DNA of 64,000 bases, from NCBI GenBank assembly GCA_018907035.1, contig JACCIC010000213.1, positions 124,001-188,000 of the forward strand, given 5' to 3'. A model generated the notes under the pieces. That model was not told the origin of the DNA. It made no database searches and saw nothing but the letters and a program-made list of their open reading frames with translations. The first letter of the stretch is position 1, and every line of letters starts with the position of its first letter. The stretch is from Sycobia sp. Sy_11 (taxonomy: Eukaryota; Arthropoda; Insecta; Hymenoptera; Epichrysomallidae). Positions 49,561 through 62,655 of this stretch are shown piece by piece. The translations under genes and the position numbers were made by a program.

Positions 49561-51310
49561 TAATTAAATTTTATTATATAATTTTATCATTGAATAAATT
49601 ATTTTATAATGAAACATTCGCAAAATATCGGCAATGGCCACCGATTCATTTATTGTACAGCGTCTTATGGAATGTTAAAAAAATTGGTGAACGCAGCCAT
49701 GTAGAGTGATACATGTAATATCAAGCGTTTGTTAAGCGCGCGTAATTGCGACGAACCACAAATGAAACAAACAGATAACGTTATTGGAATAATGTGCTTT
49801 GCGTTTAAATTTTAGCGTAACAGTTGTCTGCCTCGCGGTCTACGATGGATCGAGCGCTGGAGCTAAGGATTGGCTAAGTGGTCCCGAGTTCCAATCCCAG
49901 TCACGGACAATTGACGCTAGGACGGCCTTAAAGGTTTACGCGTCCCTTGCTCGTAAGCACGTCGTGTGCCTCCGTCGCTGAACAGTGCGAGGAGTTCGGG
50001 GCAGTGGGGCATAAATAGAGGCTTCGATATTCTCGATCGTTTGTTACAGAGGAGGTATTCATCGTACCAATCGAGCCTACGGGTCAAGACTCTACTGCCC
50101 TCTTCGGTGTCAATTTCCTTTCTTTCATCCGGCGCACATTAATCTTCTCGGTCCACAAACCCGAGTGATGCTAAATGCCTGTTCTGACAAGTTACGTCCT
50201 CCATTTTGTCGTTGACGTCTTATTGCTCGATCGAGAATCTCCGCGGTGGCCCTCTAGTTCCCGCCCCCTTCGATACGGATATAATTGTCTCTTTCACATT
50301 TATTACATAAAAAACTCTCAAAGTCTCTGAATTTTCTTTCAACGGCGACATATAACATTGTCTAATAGAAAAGTGTTTCATTCAAGTCTGGAATAAAATG
50401 TATATCGGTCGCTCACTATGTCTGCGGCACAGATTGAAAGAAATTGAGACAGTTGCTAATGGCGGAAATAATGTGCAGGATTTCCAACTTCGAGTGCGAC
50501 CTAAACATGATCCGCCCAGTTCTTCGACGATGGACGAGAGTTTTACCGAAAATTTTACGTTTATTGCCATGCAAACCTAGCTGCTTTCAAGTCGACATCC
50601 TCGTTTATTATCAAAAACAGAATTGGGATATTCTTACCTTTGTAGGGCCGTAATGACGATATATGGAGCAGCTTTTAAGAGTTCATTAAAAGTGTACTTT
50701 TATGCGTAAAAAATTCCAGAGGATCCAAATTGAAGTATCACGCGACTCACTTTTCTTAACCTCAAAATCAGAGTCGTAAATTCTGATTTATAAAATAAAA
50801 AAAAAAAAAGAATTAATAAAATGTAAAAATACATAAAAAAAAATAACCCATGCATTACCGTATCGCGAACCGACATGAAACCATATGGCGTCATGGCTTG
50901 AGTAGAGGACATTTCATCCTGGATCGAGCAACGACTTAGAGACCTCGAAACACTTCTCCATACAGTTAATTGAGACGAGCTAATTTTTAAAAATCTCGGA
51001 CCTCCCAGGGTTAATTAAAAATCGAGGTTGATGGAATCGTAGAATTATTTCGGCATTTCGATTATATCGGTTATTCTTGCAGCTGTCGAAATGCCCTTTA
51101 CCCTGAACTATGGAAATTTTCGCCTCATTCTTGTGTGATCCGTATTGCTAAAGCGTCGAGATATTGCCAACGTCCCGTCCCACATGTAGCCGTGATCCAA
51201 GGAAAATCTATTTATCTGTAAATCGGTGTAATTGTAGAGAAAGTGTTCAATTTTCGAAAATTAGTTGTAAAGTGAGATGACAGGTACGACAACGTATTGC
51301 CGTTCGACTT
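49561..51310. other. Mixed non-coding region
   Basis: 49800-50270 is of balanced composition and contains a possible tRNA-derived promoter motif. 50280-51300 is more AT-rich. Short frames occur, but none has splice sites or recognised similarity. Confidence 0.4.
49861..49900 (+). other. Possible tRNA-derived SINE head (A and B box-like motifs)
   Basis: TGGCTAAGTGG (49871-49881) matches a pol III A box and AGTTCCAATCC (49888-49897 region) matches a B box at 9 of 11 positions. They are only a few bases apart, while a tRNA needs about 30 or more bases between them, so this is not a functional tRNA. A SINE head with an internal deletion is possible, as is coincidence. Confidence 0.2.
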
Positions 51311-51318
51311 TCCAGCAC

Positions 51319-51319
<1 letters not shown>

Positions 51320-51376
<57 letters not shown>
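51320..51376. repeat. (TA)n microsatellite with palindromic edges
   Basis: TA array of about 57 bp flanked by ACAT on the left and ATGT on the right, so the palindrome runs beyond the repeat (51317-51380). Confidence 0.9.
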
Positions 51377-51378
<2 letters not shown>

Positions 51379-51931
51379 GTACATAAATGTAGAAAATTTG
51401 CAGATTCGATCAATTGCCAAAACACTGAAAATCTACAATTTTCCTTTTCGTTTAGCCAAGCGCGAATCTTGATTTTTCGTCCTTAAATAACACAATTCTT
51501 CATTTCTTCGGCTTCTCTGTAAAGCTTGTCCCGTAAGAAGAACGCATCGTCAATATTTCACACCCTTCGTTTGTTTTTTCCCGAAACATAGCGGGAAGCC
51601 TACATACATGCAATTCGCTATTTACTCGTTTAATTAATCAACGTTCATCGAAGGCAATTCCGAAGTACCGCAAACAATTTTTTTATCGACCTTCGTTGCA
51701 CAAGCGCGAGCGATTAATGGCCGCTATCACGATCCCCTATTGTAATCAACGAAAACAATTTGCTTCAGCGCATTCCGTGTGAAAGGCGAAGGAAAGAAGA
51801 ACACAGTTACAGAGCTCAATCGCACTCTCTATCTATGGCTCTATCTATCTATGGCTCTCTCTCTTTCTCTCTATCCTATTCTCCATTCCTGCATCTCTCT
51901 ATTTTCTCCACTAGACTTTTCAGTCTCTCAG

Positions 51932-51998
<67 letters not shown>

Positions 51999-52191
51999 AT
52001 ACGCACGAGACTTCGAGGAACTGGATGGTCTGCCGATCCTATCAGCGGTGTGACTTCGTGCTAGTAGGTTTCGTCGAGTGAAAGAGAGAGAGAAAGAGAG
52101 AGCGAGAGATAGAAGAGCCCATATCATGGGGGCATTGTCGAAGAATCGACGACGCGTGCAAGTTCTTGTATATGGGCGATACCCCCGCATA

Positions 52192-52195
<4 letters not shown>
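51377..52195. other. Non-coding DNA with CT-rich stretch
   Basis: 51810-51995 is increasingly CT-rich (TCTATC and CTCT words) and ends in a pure CT array. Frames here are LS repeats and not called. Confidence 0.5.
51930..51994. repeat. (CT)n microsatellite
   Basis: Near-pure CT array of about 60 bp, about 500 bp upstream of the long GA array. Confidence 0.95.

Positions 52196-52198
<3 letters not shown>

Positions 52199-52250
<52 letters not shown>
52199..52250. repeat. (TA)n microsatellite
   Basis: TA array of about 48 bp ending in CATACATG. Confidence 0.9.
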
Positions 52251-52251
<1 letters not shown>

Positions 52252-52500
52252 CATGAAAATCGCGCACGCCGCGGCTCATGAATATTCGGATGTGTTGCGC
52301 TCGCGGACGAGGTGAGCTCGCCGGGGTACTCACGTAAACATATACACGGACACGCGAGCGCGCGCGCGCTCACACACGCAGACACTCGAGAGTAATTGTG
52401 TTTCCCGCGCGCCGCGGCGGGACTTCCGCGGCTTAATAGAGCGGAGCCCCGTCCGCTCTCGCGGTTCGTTAGAAATTTCCGATCGTTAGTTGACGAGAGA
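52251..52500. other. CpG-rich segment
   Basis: GC-rich sequence with CGCG and GCGC runs between a TA array and the long GA array. No exon is supported. Confidence 0.5.
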
Positions 52501-52612
<112 letters not shown>

Positions 52613-54204
52613 AGGAGATTTCTTTTTTTTCTTTTTATTATTATTTCAATATTATATCTGCTTTTTTTGTTTTATTCTTTGAAAAAGAACGATACGACAA
52701 ATGTAATCCGTGGCTGGTTCGATATAGTCACCAAAAAAAAAAGTAAAAAAATGGGCCTAATCGAAGGCGTACTTTTGTCATACATAACTGTATATATTTG
52801 CTACCTTGTTGAAACGCATACAACTACATTATCGCATGATACGCGTGCTCCAGCAGTTCGTCCTGCCCCAGCGTAATTTTGGGAAAATGCTGAAATGGTC
52901 ATTGGTCGCCCACCGATTTCGATCGATCCATATAGAAGCCGAAATTGTGCGTTTTTCTTTTATTGACTCCATTTTTTTTTCCTCGTTGTTCGGTAATCTT
53001 ATATTTTTTTCCTTGCTTTTTATCAGCGTGATATATTTAGCGCTAATGATGCGTGGTTTTTAGCGCGATACTATTTTCCATAAAAACTTGCCCGACGTTT
53101 TAGTTGTATAAAACACGCTGCCGAGCGAGGTCTAAGAAAATGGATCATATTATGCATATATATGCATATATATAAAAATTGACTTAGAGAACTTCCGAAT
53201 AATAGGGTAGACAATTATCAACGATGCGGGAGAAGTAAAAAACAATAGATAACTAAATTTTATATTATTTACACGCGTACGTGTGTGTATGTAAATTTCA
53301 CTTTATCAAAAATTTTAAGAACGTCAATTCCGATAGCAGTACTGCTAAAAAGTCACATTTTTCCCCACAGTTTTCAATATTAACTTGCATCCCATATTGC
53401 GCGACAACATTTACCGTTATCGTATACAAGCTCGGCTCTACATACGTATACGGCATCCGAAAGAGGGACTGAAAGATCGTCACAATTTCGTTGGTCCGCG
53501 CGGCATTTGACAACGACGTAGAATGCAGCGCGCCTAAGTTTGAGATAGAAACAGGCAGAAATTTTGCCGCGACGAACAGTCGGGGGATATGAATGCGAGA
53601 AAACTTCGCGCCGCGCAGCGTATTGGGTAAATGAATTTCTCGCGGCCAAATGCGATTAACGGACGATTGTAAAAGGACGCTCGCTGGCAACGTGGGCGGT
53701 AAATAAGCGCGACGCAGGCCAATTTTAACTTCGTCCGCTCGACGTCGTTAAATCACGGATTGCGTATAAGCCGAGCGACGCGTTCGTTTTTTTTTTGCAC
53801 CGAGCGATCACGATCGATTATATCGTCGATCATCGATTCGTACGTCCCGTCGCTTCATTTTTACGCATCGGCGTCGCGGCTTGCGCGCGCTCAAGTATGC
53901 ACGGGCTCCCGAGCGATTTATCAGTTTTGATATGTCGTTATTTACGTACCGGGCATTAATGTATTGGTAATTATATTGAACTAAAGCGCGTCCCACTTGA
54001 TTTATCGCCAAGAGAGATTGACGATTTGGTATAAAGTGAAATGGATCCGTATTAATATACGGTAGAGATATTATTCTTAGATGAAAGAATGTATCCTTTG
54101 TGTGAGAAAAGGAAATCTAATAGATATGTTTGTATACGTAATATGTATTTATTTGTATCATCACGTCATATTAAACGAATGAAATGCTTATATATATATA
54201 TATA

Positions 54205-54230
54205 AAGAGAGAGAGAGAGAGAGAGAGAGA
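54205..54230. repeat. (GA)n microsatellite
   Basis: GA run of about 25 bp after a TATATA stretch. Confidence 0.85.
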
Positions 54231-55039
54231 ACTAATGATTTCACTGTAATGATTATTTTTTCGAAATTATCTTCATTGCACGCGCGCGCGCGCGCGTGTG
54301 TGTAAATATATATAGAAAAAAGAAAAGACGATTGCTCCCTTATTATTCGATCAATTGTTACTCTTGCAAATAATTGGCCCCCTATCCGACGAGCGGGGTT
54401 TTTCCTTTTTCATTTTTCCTCGCCTCACGATGCATCGAACAGGCGCCGGGCGGAGAGAATCGTCGCGATACGGAAAAACTCGTATTCGTCGAAGGAAAAA
54501 AGTAACCTTTCGATCGTCCCCCCACCCCCTTCCAATGCGATCGCGCGGTGAAAACGTTCGGTCGGCAAAAAAGAAAACAAAAAGAAAAAAAAAAGAAAAA
54601 AAATCGGTCTAGAAATTCTAATATAGTCGCGCTCGCGCGCGAGTTCTAGGAATGTTGATAATGATCCCGCGGGCATATATAAGAAGTATTGTGTATGTAT
54701 ATAAATATATATATACATATGGCAAAGCGAGCGACGACCGATGCGAAATTTCTAGTGCGCATGAACCAAGGACATAGAAATCTATTTAAATGTGTAACAC
54801 GGCAGCGAGCGAGCCCACCACCATCGTACCGCATATATAGGCTACAGTTGATGTGCATATGTGTGTGTGTGTGTGTGTGTACGTATATAAACTGCCGTCT
54901 CTATTTTCACTTCAAATTTACATTTATTGTCCATTCCGCGTTGCTGGGGATAATTTCTCTTTATTTTCACGGTAGATAATTAAGTATATAAGTATTATAA
55001 TAAACGCGGGATATTTCAGAAGTGTGGGCGCGGATGCGG

Positions 55040-55040
55040 G

Positions 55041-55078
<38 letters not shown>
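55040..55078. repeat. (GA)n microsatellite
   Basis: GA run of about 38 bp. Confidence 0.9.
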
Positions 55079-55081
<3 letters not shown>

Positions 55082-55329
55082 ATATGAAGAATGGCTTCAC
55101 TTAGTATATGCGTTCCCTCAATTATGTATGTACGGGGTGCGCGATGTGCTATTCTACAAATGTTCGTTTAATGCATTATTTATACGAGACGGATAACTCG
55201 ATCCTTTTTTTCTCATTGGCCTTTAAGTGTCACAAGTTCAAATGTTATCCTTGGTGAAATTGTTAAAATAAACCGCACACCTCATGATCCTTTTTAAAAA
55301 AATATTCAGTTTTTTTTAGAAGCCTTAGA

Positions 55330-55331
<2 letters not shown>

Positions 55332-55365
<34 letters not shown>
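55332..55365. repeat. (CA)n microsatellite
   Basis: Pure CA run of about 33 bp. Confidence 0.9.
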
Positions 55366-55368
<3 letters not shown>

Positions 55369-56553
55369 TGCACACATATATAAATAATACATTTATCCTG
55401 CTCTTCTATTTGTAGATTGAATAAATAACTACTCATATGCATATATGTATATATGTATAAGTGTAAAATATATAGTGATACTATATAACGGAATAACACT
55501 GAGCTAAAGGGAGACCAATCTGGGACTGAGTAGAGATAAGATATATAAGCTTAAGTTTTAACGGGTCCTTTACAACTTAATGCCGATCCTTATGTGTAAT
55601 TACTAATGCATAAAAGTAACCCGCAATTATAATATTCGACGTGATTACACCCAGACTATTTCCTTTCGTAATCTCGATATCGCGCTAATCTCGCTTATCG
55701 CCGATTCAGAGGGATTGTGGACAAAAAAAAAATCATCCAAAAACAAAGTCTTCCGTATGACCTCGTTCCGTCTATAAATTCCCGTAGCAAATGGTCAAAA
55801 GCCAGAGCTAGCCTCGAATCTTTCTTTCCCGATGCTCGCCATACCGTTAATCTTCCCTTTCGACTTTTTGCCACTCTCGAGATTCGTCGGATTATTATCG
55901 AAACAGTTTTTACGATACGATGCTTGCTACCGCCGTTCTCTCCCCCCCTCTCGCTTTTGCTATCTCTCACCCACCCTTTTTATATAGGCGTTCCTCGTCG
56001 TAGAAAAGGGAATTATAAGAAAAAAAAACCCGGGAAATGAATTGGTATATTGGAATTTTAGCAAAATAACCGATTCATGTTGGGTTGTCTCAACTTTTTG
56101 CATAAGTTCTTTTTGAGCTCAATGGTTCTGACAAAGCTTAGCGATAATTACTTTAGTAGTACAACTAGAAGTTATAATTTCATCTTATAATGCAAGATTT
56201 TCAGATTATCAGATAAAATAAATTTTAATAATGATTATACTTTTAATTTTATCCATATTTATTTATCATTTTCTTACTTAGTGTTAAATTCATTTTAGCC
56301 AATAATCAGAATGAATCATTATCAAATTTATAGATATAACGAAACAAACAAAAAGTAAATACGTACAAAGTACGTACAGCTTTGACAATTAGAACGACAT
56401 ACAGCCGTAAATGGACGTATCTATTCGGACTCGGGTGTTAATGGAAAATTATTACGCGAAACCGGTAATACATTTATGGTTTATACGTAGCGGAGCGCCG
56501 AAGCTGATCCATGCCTATAATAATAAACTTGCGTAAGTTACACACTCGCTCGC

Positions 56554-56554
<1 letters not shown>

Positions 56555-56583
<29 letters not shown>
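56555..56583. repeat. (CA)n microsatellite
   Basis: Pure CA run just under 30 bp. Confidence 0.9.
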
Positions 56584-56586
<3 letters not shown>

Positions 56587-58306
56587 CCGCCCATTCGTGT
56601 TCGTTATAAATACACACGAATAGACAGATCTATTCGATTTTACGTTAAATTTCTCGTTTTCGTAAAACTTTCTCCAGTGTGCCGCCGTAGTAACGGTGCT
56701 TTAGCAGCGAGCCCGACAGGGACGCGAGGCGCTCGGTGGCGTTCGGAAGCTGGGGGAACGTGACAATGCGCACGGGACGATTATTCGTTCGTTGCGTGTA
56801 TCATTGTCAAGGGGCCGTCCAAGGATTAATCGATCGCGGTTCGACTTTTTTTTTTTACTTTGTTCAACGTAATGCTGCGACAAAATTACTTAAAATATCT
56901 TCACACGCATCGTTCAATAGAATAATCGGTCGTTCTGCGTGAAAAACTGATAGATTAGTACAATGGTAGACGTGTAAAGTTTACAACGCTGCCAGAATGA
57001 ATCATTGAAAAAACGCCAGGTATAAGCTACTGGTGTAACTCAAAGGATAAATTAAAATATAATCTCGAGATTAATGGTCCGATTGTCCAAATTTAGATAG
57101 GCGAATAAATAAATAAATAAAAACTTTTTCGCCAAATTTTCAGATTTCTCAGTATACAAAGAACTTTTTAAGGCTATCTATATAACATTAACATAGACAC
57201 AATATATTTAATACATACTCTTATTTTTGTATGCACTGTAATTATTTCAATGATTACAAGTCAGATATCAGATTCATTTGAACCGTTATGCGAAAAGCGT
57301 AATATTATATAATACAATGTTATTGGCCATGTAGTATAGTGACGAATATACTAGTATTATCATACAATTTACATTACGTAGAAGAAAAAAATTATTTTCA
57401 TTAAATTATACTTTTAATAAAATATTTACAATCGTGTTTAAAAGTTTTATAAAATTTTACCAATGTTCATTTGAAGATTTTACGCATCACGTCTACATTA
57501 ATTATTGTTATATACAGTTAGACACTTAGATTTGTATGATAATAAATCCGAAATTTTGGTGACATATATACGTATACGAAAAAAATCGAAGAGAACACTT
57601 AATTAGCGTATATTCATTTCTCGCGCAGGACCTGAACGCGCAAGTATAGAATTTAATTCTGTAGCGAAAAATTATCGTCCCGACGGTCTTACGATAAAAT
57701 ATCTTTTGTCCCGACACCGTTGTCATCGCGTCCGGTACGTCTGTGAAATAATAAGCGACCGCGTAAAAATCGAATTATTGGGAAATAATTGCCGTTCATA
57801 TAATACTTCGTTCGTCATTGTCCATTCCGTGGCTAAATCTTTCACGATCTAACGTGATGATTCAACAGCTTTTTACGGAAATGAATATTTGTACGGAAAT
57901 TTGATTGTTTACTTTTATAAAAATCATCCAACTGGAGAAACTGATCTTTTATGATGTATTTAATAAAAATAGAGCTGAAAATCATTTGCAGACCGGTAAT
58001 TCCCGTTGGACTTTAGACCGAGAGCCCTGGACTTACAAAAGTACGCGCAAGAACAGATTGCGCGACTTCGAGGCTGCGTGTAAAAGGTGACACACACACA
58101 CACACACACACACATATTCGAGCTCCAACGGTCAAAGGTTATGGAAAATGTAAGGCTTCGCATAATTCCGGCATTAACACGATTCGCGGAGCGTGCGCGC
58201 TCGCGCGCCAAAGAGAAAAACGAGCGGCACCCGTCTCAGCCGCGTATCTCCCTATACACATCGGACTCGTACCATCGTCAGCTGCTCGTTTTCTGTTCCT
58301 GGTATG

Positions 58307-58337
58307 TGTGTGCGTGTGTGTGTGTGTGTGTGTGTGC
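58307..58337. repeat. (GT)n microsatellite
   Basis: GT run of about 30 bp with one early C interruption. Confidence 0.9.
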
Positions 58338-59382
58338 CTGTCCCCGTGTGTAGATGAGCATCGGACGCCGTATAGAATGATTATAAATGAATAGCTACAG
58401 ACGGGTCATTATGTTGATAATTCGTAATAAAATTTAATTACAACGATGAATTGAGATATGAAACAGTCCACTGTGTGATTTGGTGAAGGTGAAAAACTAG
58501 TACAATTAATTGACAATGTACGACTGATTTGTAATATGATAAATCCATTGCCATTGTCATAATTATTAATGTGTTCTCATATAATTATCAAAATCATTCA
58601 ATCCATAAACTTTTTTCCTATCTATAAACGAATGTAATGTTCGACGCTGTCGGGAGTTCGATTTTCACTCCTTTACAGCTCTCGAAAGACTTTCCACTAA
58701 ATTGCAAACCGTTGCGCTCGAAACTTTTTTTTCAGCATCGAAATAACACCGCCGCACTTTAACTTGCAATCACAAAATCCGTACTTTTGACGGTAAAACC
58801 GAGAGTTTTCCATTTAACGGAATATCCATAAGTTCGGTCGTAGTTTATTAATTCCGTATATACAGACGGGATTGTTTATGGAATAGAAAAAAAAAAAAGT
58901 TGGCAATCCATATTGCATAAAGCGATTAAATTTTTTGACGATCGAACTCGCCGGGCTTAACGTTCTGTACGATCGTTAAAAATGTTTAATACCGATACTA
59001 ATAACGTAGAAAGCTATGTAGCTGCTTTTCTCGAAATATATAATATCTCCAGCATCGTCAAAGGAAATATTAGATCACGAAATTATTAAATATTATATAC
59101 TGCATTGTAGGGGATAGAGTAACTCGTTAATTTCGATTATTGCGAGAGAGAGAGAGAGAGACATAAAAATGAGACTTAATGAGTCGTGTACAGGTAGAGG
59201 GGCATCGTCAAGCTCGATCGAGCATGGGGATGCGAAAGAAAGGCAATAATTCTAGCCAACTCCTTTTCCCGTTTGATTACATCGATAATTCACGAATTCC
59301 ATATCTCTGCGCGCGTCCTCGTATTATATATATATACGTTCGAAATACCCCCGACCGTCTTTGGATCGTTCTTCTGAACTTT

Positions 59383-59428
59383 CAAGTGCTTCCTCCGCGG
59401 CTACCGCAGTGAGGGGAGGAAGCACTTG
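59383..59428. ncRNA. Perfect 14-bp stem hairpin of unknown role
   Basis: CAAGTGCTTCCTCC (59383-59396) and GGAGGAAGCACTTG (59415-59428) are exactly complementary around an 18-nt loop, whose first 11 bases form a mini-stem GCGG-cta-CCGC. Beyond the main stem TGAA (59375-59378) can pair with TTCA (59436-59439) across an internal loop. The length and GC content make a stable fold likely in either strand's RNA. It is shorter than a typical microRNA precursor, and no known microRNA seed was recognised. Confidence 0.35.
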
Positions 59429-59829
59429 CGGGCGATTCAAATGTGTACGCGTTTGCTAAAAAAGAAGAAAAAAACTTTTCCAAAATTTCGTCTATTCCGT
59501 CCGTTGTTGTTTTTTTTTTTTTTTTTTTTGTTTTTTAATATTTGCCCATATCCGTATGCACGAGTCGCTAATTCCTCATATCTATGTAAACCCGTCTGTA
59601 CTTTCCATTTTTACGGCGGCTCGTTGGGAGCCTGGGGGGGGGGGTATAATATCGGCTCGCTCGATTATCATTAGCTTCGGTCTATTTTTTCTTCTCCTGC
59701 CCTCTCCCCACACCCGTCCCACAGCCTCTCTCCCCCTAAACGTGCTATAACCAAGTTTAGAGCTTTTTAACGAGCTCCACGGCCCGATCTGACTTTCTTC
59801 CATTCGACAAAAGTGTTTACTCGAATATA

Positions 59830-59830
<1 letters not shown>
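59429..59830. other. Non-coding block with homopolymers
   Basis: T-runs at 59510-59529 and a G-run at 59634-59643. Frames crossing them are open on both strands and not called. Confidence 0.5.

Positions 59831-59832
<2 letters not shown>

Positions 59833-59888
<56 letters not shown>
59833..59888. repeat. (TA)n microsatellite
   Basis: Pure TA array of about 56 bp; a smaller TA run follows at 59971-59990. Confidence 0.9.
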
Positions 59889-59889
<1 letters not shown>

Positions 59890-60159
59890 CGACCGTATAG
59901 ACGACGGACTCGCTTTCTTCGCCGTTGCAGACTGCTTGAAAATGCGAAAATTGCCCGTGTATCTATCAATCTATATATATATATATATATAAAGTTGCCT
60001 CGAAGCATTTCGCGACATTCGTATTATACTTATATATATACATGTATATACACTCGATGCGAACGAGCTGGTTCGGATATTTTCTGAGTCAGCGACCCGT
60101 GTAGGCGAGAAAAGTGCGAGGCGTTGTTCTGCTCCGCAGGCTTGCGTCGATGATGGAAA

Positions 60160-60187
60160 AGAGAAAGAGGGCGAAAGAGAGAGAGAA

Positions 60188-60218
<31 letters not shown>

Positions 60219-60221
60219 GAG
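60160..60221. repeat. GA-rich tract
   Basis: About 60 bp of GA and GAAAGA sequence; a CT-rich tract of similar length follows at about 60280-60325. Confidence 0.85.
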
Positions 60222-60400
60222 ACCGCAATTCATAGGCTGCTAAACTTGTCGTACCGTCTTTCGCATTTCTCCTGCCCTATCTCACTCTTTCGCTCTCTTT
60301 CTCTCTCACTCTCTCGCTCTCTCGTACTCAAGAGGCTTGTTCACTGGGTTTTTCACTTTCGCGCGTCATTCCATGTAACGCAGCTTTGAGATTGAGAAGG

Positions 60401-61555
60401 CTGTTATTCATTTTTTACTTATAGAGGAAAGTCGATAAATTAAAGATTCAGCACGGCATGCATTAAGGCATTTGGCGAAATAATTCGACTGAGAATTGAT
60501 TCTTGCAGAGTAATTTTGTGTACGCCGATCGTTCCGTACACAACTCAGCGTACACACACTCTCAGCTCTCTTAATACTGTATATACTTGAATAATTGAAC
60601 TTTCAGTTCAATTTTTTCCCTCTGTGTATTCCATGCATTCTTCCGAGAAAAATATTAGCTACTTCAACTACAGATATATCCGTTATACAATGTTTTTCTT
60701 TCAACAAAAAAATTGGACGAAAAAAAATATTCAGAACAAAATGAATTTGTGAAAAAATTATCGTATTATTAATTAAATGTCGTATTATTAATTATTAATC
60801 GTATTATTAATTAAATTAAATAAAAAATTATCGTATTATGAATTTGTGAAAAAATTATCATACATCACAAATATACCGCTTGCATCATCATGCTTACACG
60901 TCCTAAGTGTCACTGTCCAAGAAACCTCTACCAGAGAATCAAATTTCTATAAATAATAGCAATTCGTTTTAGAAATTTGAATCAGCTCGTTAATATTCGT
61001 TCTACATATTTTTTTAAAATTTTGACTGCATTACGATTCTTAAATCAATAGGGATACCTAAGAGAGTATATGGAATATCGATCACAAAATAATGGCCGAA
61101 CACAATTTCAGAAAGCAGTACAAAGATAATTTCATAATATTTCAACAATATCAAAACATTATTATAATACAATAATAACTACCGTAATAAGTTATACCAT
61201 AACTTTGGAATACTATCCAAAATTATAATCACGAATAGTTCACTTGACGTCCTGGATGAGCTCTGTCTTGAACATAGTCTCTCAGGCCATCTCATTGTGA
61301 AAATATCAATGGTATATTGTTTGGAAAATATTTTTTCCCTTTTACGTAGTGCTACTATAATAATCTGCAAATACATCGCATTTTTCATTAAACTCCATTA
61401 TATTCCAAAAAAATTTTTTTTTTAATTTCAATAATTTTAGCGAGCCGTTATTCCTTGTTGTTTTCTCCCCTTCTTGAAATCGGTCACAAATACAAGATTA
61501 TATAATTTTAACAAAAAAGACATTTAACTAACTATAACAAAGAATTCAATTTTTT
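60401..61555. other. AT-rich spacer
   Basis: No gene is supported. A minus-strand frame of 69 codons at 61179-61388 is non-repetitive but lacks splice context, and a T-rich acceptor-like tract at 61411-61441 precedes a short plus-strand frame. Both fit chance in AT-rich DNA. Confidence 0.45.
60741..60859. repeat. Local tandem repeat flanked by a 22-bp direct repeat
   Basis: An identical 22-bp word beginning ATGAATTTGTGAAAA starts at 60741 and at 60838. Between them TCGTATTATTAATTA is repeated three times at 19-bp spacing (60761, 60780 and 60799). Confidence 0.8.
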
Positions 61556-61702
61556 ATGCATGCTGACAAAATTAGTCAATTCGAGCTCGACGCAAATACT
61601 GTTCACAATAATTTGGCTTATTTGGCTGCATTTTCACACTTGTGCAATTATCCCACGTCGAAGAATCACGATTTCGATATTCCGATCAATTCGATTGTAT
61701 AA
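61556..61702 (+). other. Small ORF or possible exon, unknown
   Basis: A 48-codon frame runs from ATG 61556 to TAA 61702 in an AT-rich desert. Its translation has a mixed, non-repetitive composition (MHADKISQFELDAN at the start) and ends beside a possible donor, ATT|gtataat, at 61699/61700. If that donor is used in phase 0, the frame could join the exon-like segment at 62656. The opposite strand is closed here. In DNA this AT-rich an open stretch of about 50 codons is expected by chance many times across the window, so the call is weak. Confidence 0.15.
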
Positions 61703-62655
61703 TGCGCATGCATGATTAAGGAAAATGACTTTTTTATTGCTTAAAGTGAAAGCAGTTTGTCTTAATATTCTAAAAATATTTTATACAAATCTAATTATAT
61801 TAAACAAATGAGGCTTCTGGTATTTTACTACTCGTCAATTATTCGAGGAATTAGAATAGGTAGAATAACTTTTTTATGATCTTGGATGGAAAAAGAGAAA
61901 AGATATTTCCAAACATACATTTATGGCGCGTTTCACTTTAAGCGATATTTTAACTTTTAAGTCATTAAGGAATTCTAGTACTTACTGATAGTAGTTCGAA
62001 AGGTAAAAAAGCAATATAAATTTAAATTCTAATGTTAGTATGATTTTCATTAATCGCAAAGAGTTCACAAGAAGAATTTCTCACTTATGTTCGTAATTTT
62101 TAACTGTGTTATTATTGAATCACATTCTTTTTCGTTTGATTGTTGAAACTCCAACTGATTCATATAAATATAATATCAAAAATATAATATCAAAATTTTA
62201 TTGAATTGTTTTAAACAAATTATAATTCCATCGGCGTTCTGAAATACGCAACATAGAACCTTCTTCTCATGAAAATCACCAAAAAAATTAATCTTGTACA
62301 GACGGAGAAATTGCTTAATTCGTAGCAACCGTGGTCAAAAATAATACAGACAATATATTATCCATAACCACCTGTGGCTTTCTCACGATTCTTAATAGAG
62401 AAGAAAATGTTCCAATAGAAATGTTCGTTGATGCTTAGAGCTTTACTCATCATTCACTCGAAAGGTTCTGGTCTATTTACTACGAGATAAGTAATATTTT
62501 AGACTTATTCCACGATTTGTGGAATATGTTCTGTGTAAAAATGTTGTGAAAAAAAATGAGAAAATTTTAATTAATAGTCAGTCGTAAACATTTATTAATA
62601 AAATTTCTTCTGATTTCTTACAATTGATGTTTTATAATTTATTAATTTGTTCAGA
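61703..62655. other. AT-rich spacer
   Basis: Stop-dense AT-rich DNA. Short plus-strand frames (for example about 61877-61997 and 62438-62549) are open for 30-40 codons, as expected by chance. Confidence 0.45.

Larger units (their letters stand above)
56041..59380. other. Mostly AT-rich non-coding spacer
   Basis: No gene is supported. Contains CA/GT runs at 56555-56583, 58090-58113 and 58307-58337, an AAAT repeat at 57104-57121 and a GA run at 59143-59160. 58010-58380 and 59180-59400 are more GC-rich. Confidence 0.5.

Noticed and set aside
49861..49900. tRNA gene
   Set aside because: A and B box-like motifs are only a few bases apart and no cloverleaf can be drawn.
53298..53690. 130-codon minus-strand frame
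   Set aside because: No start or splice context and no domain; other frames on the same strand are open over the same stretch.
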